From contig NZ_FODT01000005.1 in NCBI RefSeq assembly GCF_900110435.1, positions 1 to 64,000 of the forward strand: a DNA stretch of 64,000 nt. The letters run 5' to 3'. This document shows positions 18,698-25,158 of the stretch, piece after piece. A program made the position numbers and the translations under genes. The notes under the pieces are model-generated. The model searched no databases. It was not told the DNA's origin and saw nothing but the letters and a program-made list of their open reading frames with translations. Within the stretch, counting starts at the first letter, position 1. The number at the start of each line of letters is the position of its first letter. Source of the DNA: Rhodopseudomonas pseudopalustris. GTDB taxonomy: Bacteria; Pseudomonadota; Alphaproteobacteria; Rhizobiales; Xanthobacteraceae.

Positions 18698-19272
18698 GCG
18701 TTTAAATACTGGCCCCAATAGGCCAGTTTGAAGCTGTAGAGCATCGGGGAGCGAAGCCAGTACCGGTCGTCCGATGGATCATGCCAACCGGCCTTTTTCC
18801 AGTCGTCACCGCGCCACCAGCAAATCCGCCATGGGTAGGGTTCCGGGACGCTGTCTTCAAATTCAGGATCGATCATCTCAAATCGATGAAAGACCATGAT
18901 AAGGCTTTCCTCGATCTTCGCTTGAACATAGCGCTGACCGTCGGATGCCTCGATCAGGTCGTCAAAATCCACAAGCTGCTCGAATGGCGTGTCATGCAGC
19001 ACAAACTGCACCCACTTGTCCCGAAAATCCTGTGACACGCGGAAGCGGTTGTGGTCGTCCAGCAAAGCGGTCTCATTGATCGAGTTGATGATCCTGTCGT
19101 CTTGCGCCCTGAACATCTCCCGCAGCGCGACCATTCTCTTCGGGCCAAGCAAGCCTTCGACCGAAGGGCGGGATGGTCTGTAGGACGCCATGGGAGTTGC
19201 GGGCAGTGCCGTGGACAGCGCCGCCGCGCCAAGGCCGGTTAAGACGGTTCGTCTTGATAGAGCTGACATCAT
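18694..19272 (-). CDS. Tat-signal protein, second member of a paralogous trio
   Basis: The 192-residue product begins MMSALSRRTVLTGLG, a Tat signal with an h-region of Ala and Leu. The mature domain has LLGPKRMVALREMF, FRVSQDFRDK and WWRGDDWKKAGW, aligned with the downstream paralogue. It overlaps the upstream gene by four bases (ATGA) and the downstream gene by four bases. Folded export by Tat often means a cofactor or a partner that rides along, but no cofactor motif is visible. Function not recognised. Confidence 0.7.
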   Translation of the reverse strand: MMSALSRRTVLTGLGAAALSTALPATPMASYRPSRPSVEGLLGPKRMVALREMFRAQDDRIINSINETALLDDHNRFRVSQDFRDKWVQFVLHDTPFEQLVDFDDLIEASDGQRYVQAKIEESLIMVFHRFEMIDPEFEDSVPEPYPWRICWWRGDDWKKAGWHDPSDDRYWLRSPMLYSFKLAYWGQYLNA

Positions 19273-19913
19273 GGCTCCTGCCGCTGACGCGGCCCTCCTG
19301 CCAGATCGTGCAATTCCTGCATGCTGATGTAGCGGCCAACCGGCGCGGGCAGGTTTGCCGGGCGTGACGGTGCTGCGCGCACAGGGCGCATGAGCGACAG
19401 CGCCCCGCTCGGGCCAAGCATTTGGTAAGATCGAAGGGGCTCGATCACAAATTCCTTGCGCGCCAGATCCATCACCCACCAGTCACGCGTCAGCAACAGC
19501 ACAATGGGGTGGGGTGGTTTGGCCAGTTCGCCGACATAGCCTTGAACCACGGGGCCGAGGAATCTGCCGAACGCCGCTAGTAGCAGGGCGTAGGTTTGAT
19601 GGTGTTCCGGCTCCGCCGGGCACAGCGCGTCCTCGCCGTCATTGAGCAGCTTTGCCAATGCATAACGGAATGACGGAGAGAGATTGAACCGGTCGTCTTC
19701 AGTGAACAGCTGTGGCGCATGGCCCCAATCGGCGTCGGTGGCCTTTGCCCCGATCCAGCCGAGCCGCAGCCGCCGCATGACGTCCGCCGGAAATATCGCT
19801 TCGATATCAAGGGGAGGCGGCGGCAGCGCCGCTCCCAATTCCGACGTCGAGGCGGCGAACAGCGCCGCCGTTTCCCAGTTTTCAGGCGCAGTTGTTCGTG
19901 TGAGGCCCGGCAT
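19269..19913 (-). CDS. First gene of the paralogous trio, no signal peptide
   Basis: This 214-residue protein lacks a Tat signal but shares the core seen in the two genes after it: a hydrophobic-rich helix (IFPADVMRRLRLGW), then DDRFNLSPSFRYALAKLL, and later a Trp-pair (DWWVMD). It therefore looks like a diverged cytoplasmic relative. The ATG at 19913 is preferred because a run of G's sits at ribosome-binding distance; an ATG at 19925 is also possible. The ATGA overlap with the next gene indicates one transcript. Function not recognised. Confidence 0.65.
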   Translation of the reverse strand: MPGLTRTTAPENWETAALFAASTSELGAALPPPPLDIEAIFPADVMRRLRLGWIGAKATDADWGHAPQLFTEDDRFNLSPSFRYALAKLLNDGEDALCPAEPEHHQTYALLLAAFGRFLGPVVQGYVGELAKPPHPIVLLLTRDWWVMDLARKEFVIEPLRSYQMLGPSGALSLMRPVRAAPSRPANLPAPVGRYISMQELHDLAGGPRQRQEP

Positions 19914-20091
19914 ATCGCCCCCCATCCATCTGAAACAAATTGGTATTTCGAAAAATCTGCGTCGTGCGCGGCACGTCCTGCCGAATGAATCCTACAGGGC
20001 TCTGGAATCTCCCGTAAAGAGTCGAAACCGTGAACAGACTAAGAAATTCTGTTTCGTCGGTTTTGGGGTGGTAGCAGAGTCCCGAAGTTGA

Positions 20092-20559
20092 TTAGCGACG
20101 ACGCGGCGGCTCTTCGCGGTAGCGTGGCGGCATCCCATTCACCAGATTGCAGACGACGCGGTGAATCTCATAAGTGCCAACCTTCTCGAAACGCTCTGCA
20201 ATCGGCTCCGCCCAGAAACGGGCCGTGGGATAGCCCTTGTCGTGCCAGAATTTCTCCAATCGTTTGGCCAAGGCCATTGAGCCCTTGCGGCTAAGCGTGT
20301 CGGGCGCGCGGGGCTTTCCGACGGGACCAGCGACATCGGGAGCAGAATGATCGGCCTGTTCGCCGCCGCCGCCTTGTGTGGTGGACGGTGCAGCGGGAGT
20401 TTCGTCCGGCCGGGCGCTCTGACGCGCACAAGTGGCTGCGGCGCCCTCAAGACGCACTTGCTCAGGCTGCCCTAATTGACATGCCCGCCCGGCCGGTGGG
20501 AATTCCTTGGAAGCCGTGCCAGACGGCGCGTTTCCGGTGATTGTTTCGTGCTCGACCAT
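20092..20559 (-). CDS. Conserved mobile-element protein of unknown function
   Basis: The 155-residue product has a low-complexity N-terminal half and an ordered C-terminal part from LEKFWHDKGYPTARFWAEPI through VNGMPPRY. The start at 20559 (MVEHETITG) has a purine-rich GGGGAAAGG before it. The ordered part resembles small accessory proteins of rhizobial integrative elements as I remember them. No catalytic motif is visible. It is followed by the DUF2285 gene region on the same strand. Confidence 0.55.
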   Translation of the reverse strand: MVEHETITGNAPSGTASKEFPPAGRACQLGQPEQVRLEGAAATCARQSARPDETPAAPSTTQGGGGEQADHSAPDVAGPVGKPRAPDTLSRKGSMALAKRLEKFWHDKGYPTARFWAEPIAERFEKVGTYEIHRVVCNLVNGMPPRYREEPPRRR

Positions 20560-20744
20560 CACATACCTTTCCCCGCTGCTTATGCGGTTTTGAAGGGGGG
20601 TGATTGCCGACGGAACGGACCGGAGGGCTCCGTGGTCGTGGGTTTGATCTTCGTCATCTTCAGCGCAAATGCACTCCCTCACGCAAGTGAAACCGCTTTT
20701 AGAAAAAACGTTTCTGGTCTGCATCGTCATAAGTTGTTGTTTCA

Positions 20745-20814
20745 GCTAACTGCATGAATGCATCGATTGCGAAACGATCAATTGCATGAGCGTGCTATTG
20801 CATGCAGGTGGTGG
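20745..20814. promoter_or_regulatory. Cluster of GCAT palindromes (possible operator)
   Basis: Between the unknown gene and the DUF2285 gene, the octamer ATTGCATG appears twice and the hexamers TGCATG and ATGCAT appear several times within about 65 bases. The arrangement could be a repressor operator or an iteron-like site. Nothing else is seen in this gap. Confidence 0.3.
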
Positions 20815-21084
20815 TCACGGTCGCAATAGTTGCCGATAGCCAACAGCTGTCATCCATCGTGCGCGGGCCAGGTGACTCTCAAAGCTGCGTCGTGACGCGG
20901 CGGGATAGCGGTCCGGGTCGAGATGCAGGACGATCTTTGCAACTTCGCGCCAGTCAGCACCTTCGGCATCGGCATCGAGCAGCCGCAGGTAGGTGGTCAG
21001 ATGAAGCTCATCGTAGGGCGTCACCCGGTCGTGAGTGGGAGCCTCACCATCCACGTCGGGATCGAGTTCTGGCCGTAATCTCAT
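20815..21084 (-). CDS. DUF2285 domain protein
   Basis: The 89-residue product shows the DUF2285 pattern: YDELHLTTYLRLLDADAEGA, then a helical part ending SHLARARWM and GYRQLL. The family is small, alphaproteobacterial, and typical of integrative and conjugative elements; it looks like a DNA-binding helical domain. The start at 21084 is the only ATG that gives a product of family length. A regulatory role in the element is plausible but unproven. Confidence 0.8.
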   Translation of the reverse strand: MRLRPELDPDVDGEAPTHDRVTPYDELHLTTYLRLLDADAEGADWREVAKIVLHLDPDRYPAASRRSFESHLARARWMTAVGYRQLLRP

Positions 21085-21202
21085 TTGCCGCCCCTGCGGA
21101 CTATTGAAATCTGCCCCCAGCTTTGTGCCGCTTGATGGCGGTTTGTAGTCGGCAATGGGTCGCGATGAGCGAAAAGTCTCCCGTCGCGAAGGGCGAGGGC
21201 GC

Positions 21203-21260
21203 GCCCGCAAAAGAGCGGGCCGGGCTTTCGTGAACCGAGCCCCCGGCAAAGAGGCCGGGG
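21203..21260. repeat. Two adjacent GC-rich hairpins
   Basis: GCCCGC-AAAAGA-GCGGGC (21203-21220) and CCCCGGC-AAAGAG-GCCGGGG (21241-21260) are perfect inverted repeats with six-base loops. They sit between the DUF2285 gene and the first DUF2958 leader and may separate the two transcripts. Confidence 0.45.
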
Positions 21261-21552
21261 TCTCGGCCCTTCGGGCTTCAATCCCTCGCGCAATGTTGAG
21301 CATGGCTTAGGCCATGCACCTGGTTTGTTGAAGGGCTAAGGGGCGCCGCCCCTCGCGCGCGCAAGGCATCCACGCAGGCGCCGCCGCCTCCACACGTATC
21401 CCCGCACATTTTGATTTTTTGAAGAAGTGCGGGGCCCCTCGTGCGGACCCTCGGCGTCGCCAGCGCGGAGCCTCCTTGCACTTGCTACCCCCGTTCTCGC
21501 CGAAGGGCAGGGGTGCAGCAGCAGCTGCACCCCAAGCCCAAAGGAGAAGAAC
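21261..21552 (+). promoter_or_regulatory. Structured leader A upstream of DUF2958 (copy 1)
   Basis: This non-coding stretch shares blocks with the leader at 27707-27991: TCTCGGCCCTTCGGG, a near-identical block spanning 21337-21372, a GGGGCCCCTCGTGCGGA block, and CGGAGCCTCCTTGCACTTGC. It contains three predicted hairpins: AGGGGC-GCC-GCCCCT (21339-21353), CCCCGCAC with GTGCGGGG (21400-21434), and a perfect 10-bp stem GGGGTGCAGC/GCTGCACCCC (21510-21533) just before the AAGGAG of the gene. The second copy keeps the hairpins with different bases, which suggests selected RNA structure. Confidence 0.55.
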
Positions 21553-21912
21553 ATGAAACTTCTAACCAACACCCAGACCGAACAGTTACTCAACAATGGG
21601 CGCGTCAATGCTGCCCATATCGGCGTCGACGGCAAGACCGAAGACTTCAAACCCGTCGTGAAGATCTTCTGCCCGTGGACCGGAGCCACATGGCTCATCA
21701 GCGAACTGGACCCCGAAGACCCGGACCTAGCCTTCGGCCTCTGCGATCTCGGTTTCGGCTGCCCCGAACTCGGCAATGTTCGCCTTTCGGAAATTGAAGG
21801 CGTGCGCGGCCCCGGAGGCCTCACCATCGAACGCGACATTCATTTCAACGCCACCAAGACCCTGACCGAATACGCCGATGAGGCTTATCGGGCAGGCGCA
21901 ATCGTCGCCTGA
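21553..21912 (+). CDS. DUF2958 protein, copy 1
   Basis: The 119-residue product matches DUF2958: VKIFCPWTGATWLISELDP, then a block with FGLCDLGFGCPELG and VRGPGGLTIERD. The start at 21553 follows AAGGAG at good spacing. The family is found on plasmids and integrative elements, commonly beside ArdC-like genes, and its role is unknown. A second copy is at 27992. It is followed after 12 bases by the ArdC-like gene and probably cotranscribed with it. Confidence 0.85.
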   Translation: MKLLTNTQTEQLLNNGRVNAAHIGVDGKTEDFKPVVKIFCPWTGATWLISELDPEDPDLAFGLCDLGFGCPELGNVRLSEIEGVRGPGGLTIERDIHFNATKTLTEYADEAYRAGAIVA

Positions 21913-21924
21913 AGGAGTCCCAAC

Positions 21925-22824
21925 ATGCGCAAGGACCTCTATCAGAGCATCACCGACCAGATCGTCGAGCAACTGGAGCAGGGCGTGCGCCCGTGGCTCA
22001 AGCCATGGAGCGCCGCCCATCTCGCGGGGCGCGTCTCGCTTCCGTTGCGCTACAACGGCACCCCGTATCGCGGCGTCAACATCATCGCGCTGTGGATGCA
22101 AGGCATCGCCAAAGGCTACAGCGCGCCGCGCTGGATGACCTTCAAACAAGCCCTTGAGCTCGGCGGCTGCGTCCGCAAAGGCGAAAAGGGCAGTCTCACG
22201 GTTTATGCCGACACCATCACCCGCACCGAGACCGACGCCGCCAGCGGCGAGGAGACCCCCACCGAAATTCACTTCCTCAAAGGCTATACCGTTTTCAACG
22301 TCGAACAGATCGACGGCTTGCCCGATCAGTATTATGACCGGCCCGCGTTACGGTTGGAACCCTTGCCGCGCATTGCCCGTGCTGATGCATTCTTCGCTGC
22401 AACCCGCGCCGAGATCGTCCATGGCGGCAGCAACGCATGCTATATCGAGCGGCACGATCATATCCACATGCCGTGCATCGATGCATTTGAAAGCGCGGAA
22501 TCCTACTACGCCACGCTTGCGCACGAATGCACGCACTGGACCAAACACCCCTCACGCCTCGCCCGCGAATTCGGGCGCAAACGCTGGGGTGATGAAGGCT
22601 ACGCCATGGAAGAACTGGTCGCCGAACTCGGCGCGGCCTTCCTTTGCGCCGGTCTTGAACTTACGCCCGAGCTTCGCGAGGACCACGCCAGTTATCTGGC
22701 GCACTGGCTCACCGTCCTGAAGAGCGACCGCCGCGCAATTTTCACCGCCGCCGCTCACGCCCAGCGCGCCGCGGACTTCCTGCACGGGCTCCAGCCCCAG
22801 CAAGCGCAAGCGGAGGCCGCATGA
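21925..22824 (+). CDS. ardC: ArdC-like antirestriction/zincin metallopeptidase
   Basis: The 299-residue protein has the ArdC N-terminal single-strand-DNA-binding domain (DLYQSITDQIVEQLEQG, later WMTFKQALELGG and VRKGEKG) and a C-terminal zincin domain with H200-E-x-x-H204 (AHECTHW) and a downstream EELVAELGAAF helix that can supply the third zinc ligand. ArdC proteins protect incoming single-stranded plasmid DNA from host restriction. A GAAGGAG site precedes the ATG. The next gene overlaps its stop by four bases. Confidence 0.85.
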   Translation: MRKDLYQSITDQIVEQLEQGVRPWLKPWSAAHLAGRVSLPLRYNGTPYRGVNIIALWMQGIAKGYSAPRWMTFKQALELGGCVRKGEKGSLTVYADTITRTETDAASGEETPTEIHFLKGYTVFNVEQIDGLPDQYYDRPALRLEPLPRIARADAFFAATRAEIVHGGSNACYIERHDHIHMPCIDAFESAESYYATLAHECTHWTKHPSRLAREFGRKRWGDEGYAMEELVAELGAAFLCAGLELTPELREDHASYLAHWLTVLKSDRRAIFTAAAHAQRAADFLHGLQPQQAQAEAA

Positions 22825-23519
22825 CCTCCCGCACCGACCAACTGGGCTTCGGCGATCTGCTCGCCGAGGCCGAGCGCCAAAACGATTGCCAGCGCCAAGA
22901 CCGTGAGACCGCGCATCTGCCCGGCACCATGGACGAGGCCGTGCCCTACCTGCACGGCCTCATTGCCAAGCATCATGCGGCGATGCTCGCCGCTGATGCG
23001 GCCACCGCCATGGCTCTTCGCGCCGAGGCGGATTTGCTGGCCACCAAGCTGAACCGCTTCGAGCTCGGCATTCTGGCAGGTCCCGATGCGCCCGGCTGCA
23101 GGCTCGACCGGGAAACAAGGGCAAGTGATGGCACCGTGCCGCTTTGGGGGCAGGCGGGGTGCTTTGAAATCTGCGTGCTGGACATGCGCGTGCTGATCGA
23201 ACTTGAAGGCCTGTTCGGGATTTGCGCGTCGGTTTGTCCGTGGCCGGGCTTTGCGGCGCGCGCCATCGACTGGAACAGACCTTTCCTTAGCGAAACCGGC
23301 TATCGCAGCTTCCTTGGTCTGTCCGGCGACTTGCAGCCCAACCTCACGCCGGACCAGTTCGTGCGCAACGTGATAACGGCGCACATCGTCCGGGACCTCA
23401 AAGGAAAGCTCCTGCCGATCAAGCCACAATATCGAGACAGGCACCAACAGACGGCGCTGCCACCAAGCAATGCCGGGCACTGTGTCGCGGAGGAAAGCGG
23501 CGGCAAACGGGACCGGTAA
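22821..23519 (+). CDS. Conserved integrative-element protein, unknown
   Basis: The 232-residue product starts inside the ArdC stop (ATGA) after a GGAGG, so it is translated with it. It has an N-terminal helical half (MDEAVPYLHGLIAKHHAAML) and a C-terminal half with two Cys (FGICASVC) and SETGYRSFLGL. Similar proteins follow ArdC-like genes in rhizobial elements as far as I recall. No catalytic motif is visible. Confidence 0.7.
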   Translation: MTSRTDQLGFGDLLAEAERQNDCQRQDRETAHLPGTMDEAVPYLHGLIAKHHAAMLAADAATAMALRAEADLLATKLNRFELGILAGPDAPGCRLDRETRASDGTVPLWGQAGCFEICVLDMRVLIELEGLFGICASVCPWPGFAARAIDWNRPFLSETGYRSFLGLSGDLQPNLTPDQFVRNVITAHIVRDLKGKLLPIKPQYRDRHQQTALPPSNAGHCVAEESGGKRDR

Positions 23520-23721
23520 CAGAAAACCTGAATTCGGCTCCCCGGTAGTGCGATCCGCACCTGCGATATCAAGCTTAACAAGTAAGTCTTGTTGCCAACC
23601 GCTGGATTCAGAATAGCCTTAAGCACCGGGCAATTTGAGCAGGTCCGGGTCCACCATGCCAAGGCCGTCAGGCAAAAAATACTCTGCTTGGCGGCCTTGT
23701 TGAAATGCTGAACGGTCACGC

Positions 23722-23925
23722 ATGCCGGCTATTTGTTCGAAAGATATTTCCCGGTTCGAGATTGTCTGTAGGAAGTGCGGTGGACTCGGCATCGCCATTG
23801 ATGGCCGGACAAACGCTCCGTCTGACACTTCAATAAGTTGCCGCCATTGCGGTTCGCCCCGAGGCACGCTCGCGGCGCTGCGGCAGCTTTCGCTGTACGG
23901 CAAACACGACCAGTTCGAGTTCTGA
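23722..23925 (+). CDS. Small zinc-ribbon protein
   Basis: The 67-residue product contains two CxxC knuckles (CRKCGGLG and CRHCGSPRG) 27 residues apart, the layout of a single zinc ribbon, followed by a short basic helix. No strong ribosome-binding site is seen before the ATG. The cysteine pattern argues that the frame is real. It may bind nucleic acid. An overlapping antisense frame was rejected because it lacks any such pattern. Confidence 0.5.
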   Translation: MPAICSKDISRFEIVCRKCGGLGIAIDGRTNAPSDTSISCRHCGSPRGTLAALRQLSLYGKHDQFEF

Positions 23926-24028
23926 AGCTGAGGTCACTTTGCGTGTTGTGCACGATTGCCGTCCGGGCCGAAGGGGTTCGAGCAGCCTTCCTTTCATAAG
24001 TGCTTTACCTGCTACACCTGCCGTCACA

Positions 24029-24418
24029 CTAATCAGTGTTGCCGCCACGCCCATAGAATGGAAGAAACAGGGCCCTTTGGTCGGTTCCGCTCTCATCGTC
24101 AATCATTCCCGGCGCATAAGAAGCTTCGGCCAGCACCCACGTCGTGGCCGTCGGACCAAACCGGAGAGGCAAGGCAAAGAACTTTTCTTCGTCTTCCTCG
24201 ACGCACGCGCCGAAAGCGTCGTCGATCAGCCTTCCGGCCTCGCTCATCACTTTCACCTCTGCAATGAACGTTGGAAACCGGTCGATATCGCTAAGGTCAA
24301 ACTGCGCGATGAAATATCTCCCGTCTACGTCACTGATGAGAATGCTCGGCATGTGCTCGCGCATCATGTCCAACATCAACGCAGCTGATCGGATCGGCCT
24401 CCGGCTCTTTCTAAGCAT
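24029..24418 (-). CDS. Hypothetical protein, 129 aa
   Basis: The ATG at 24418 is preceded by a clean GGAGG at seven bases. The product has a mixed alpha/beta look, with ISDVDGRYFIAQFDLSDI and an acidic block (ACVEEDEEKFF). The plus-strand frames over the same bases are Arg/Ser-rich and look like shadows. Function not recognised. Confidence 0.5.
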   Translation of the reverse strand: MLRKSRRPIRSAALMLDMMREHMPSILISDVDGRYFIAQFDLSDIDRFPTFIAEVKVMSEAGRLIDDAFGACVEEDEEKFFALPLRFGPTATTWVLAEASYAPGMIDDESGTDQRALFLPFYGRGGNTD

Positions 24419-24600
24419 TGACGGCCTCCATACTCTACGCAACACCACTGGTCAGGAACGTAAATGCGCGATCCGGACTTTTTTGAGTCAGGAATGATCA
24501 GGAGCGCGCCGCCATAATTTGTTTGAAGAAGCGGGCTGTCTTGTGCGAGGGGCCGGTCTTGAGTTGTGCTGGCATGGACACTTCCAACAAAGGAGAGACC

Positions 24601-25092
24601 ATGACCGACACGTTCACCATTGGAAAACGACTGATCCCACGCAACCAGCTGGCTTTCGTTGAGCCCTACGTTCCCACCGATCCGTCGCCGATCCAGACCA
24701 GCCGCAGCTTTCAGGCTCGCGTTGTCCTACTCAATCGCGACAGTATCCTGATCGAGGACAGCGTCACCGACTTCGCCGTCGCCAATCGCTTTCTGCTCCT
24801 CCCTGAGGATCAGACCGCGATCAACCCCGCCATCCGCTTCGGCGTCGAATTGTTCGCGCCCGGCGAGGACTTTCGTCCGTCAAAGCCCTTTTGTTCGCGG
24901 CTGCGCTGGCGGGACCTCGATGGCAACGACCAGAGCAAGCTGTTGCTGACCAGCCCCGAGATGGTCCTGGAGCTGATCACCGACGGTACGCCGCTTGCCG
25001 ATGCGCCGTCTGCTGGCAGCGGCCAAGCGACGAAATCCCGGCGCAGCAAACGACCGGCACGCGGCAAGCTACCCGCAGGGCAGCCTTCGTAG
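24601..25092 (+). CDS. Conserved integrative-element protein, unknown
   Basis: The 163-residue product begins MTDTFTIGKRLIP at 24601, eight bases after AAAGGAGAGA; a longer in-frame start is unlikely. Residues 1-135 form an ordered domain with SRLRWRDLDGNDQSKLLL, followed by a basic tail (SRRSKRPARGK). Similar proteins recur in Rhizobiales mobile elements. No function is known to me. It converges with the coupling-protein gene across a shared terminator. Confidence 0.65.
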   Translation: MTDTFTIGKRLIPRNQLAFVEPYVPTDPSPIQTSRSFQARVVLLNRDSILIEDSVTDFAVANRFLLLPEDQTAINPAIRFGVELFAPGEDFRPSKPFCSRLRWRDLDGNDQSKLLLTSPEMVLELITDGTPLADAPSAGSGQATKSRRSKRPARGKLPAGQPS

Positions 25093-25129
25093 TTCTCCCG
25101 CCCACTGCGCCATCGCGCTTCTCCAATGG

Positions 25130-25158
25130 AATGCCCAAGCGTTATCGCTTTGGGCATT
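25130..25158. terminator. Bidirectional terminator between convergent genes
   Basis: AATGCCCAAGCG pairs with CGCTTTGGGCATT with a one-base bulge and a four-base loop, flanked by A/T on both sides. It lies at the stop codon of the coupling-protein gene and just after the plus-strand gene that ends at 25092. Confidence 0.7.

Noticed and set aside
21300-21500. CRISPR-like array because of repeated blocks
   Set aside because: There are only two distant copies with different spacing and no regular repeat-spacer pattern; they are gene leaders.
23619-23903. Minus-strand frame over the zinc-ribbon gene
   Set aside because: It lacks any motif, while the plus strand has two well-spaced CxxC pairs.
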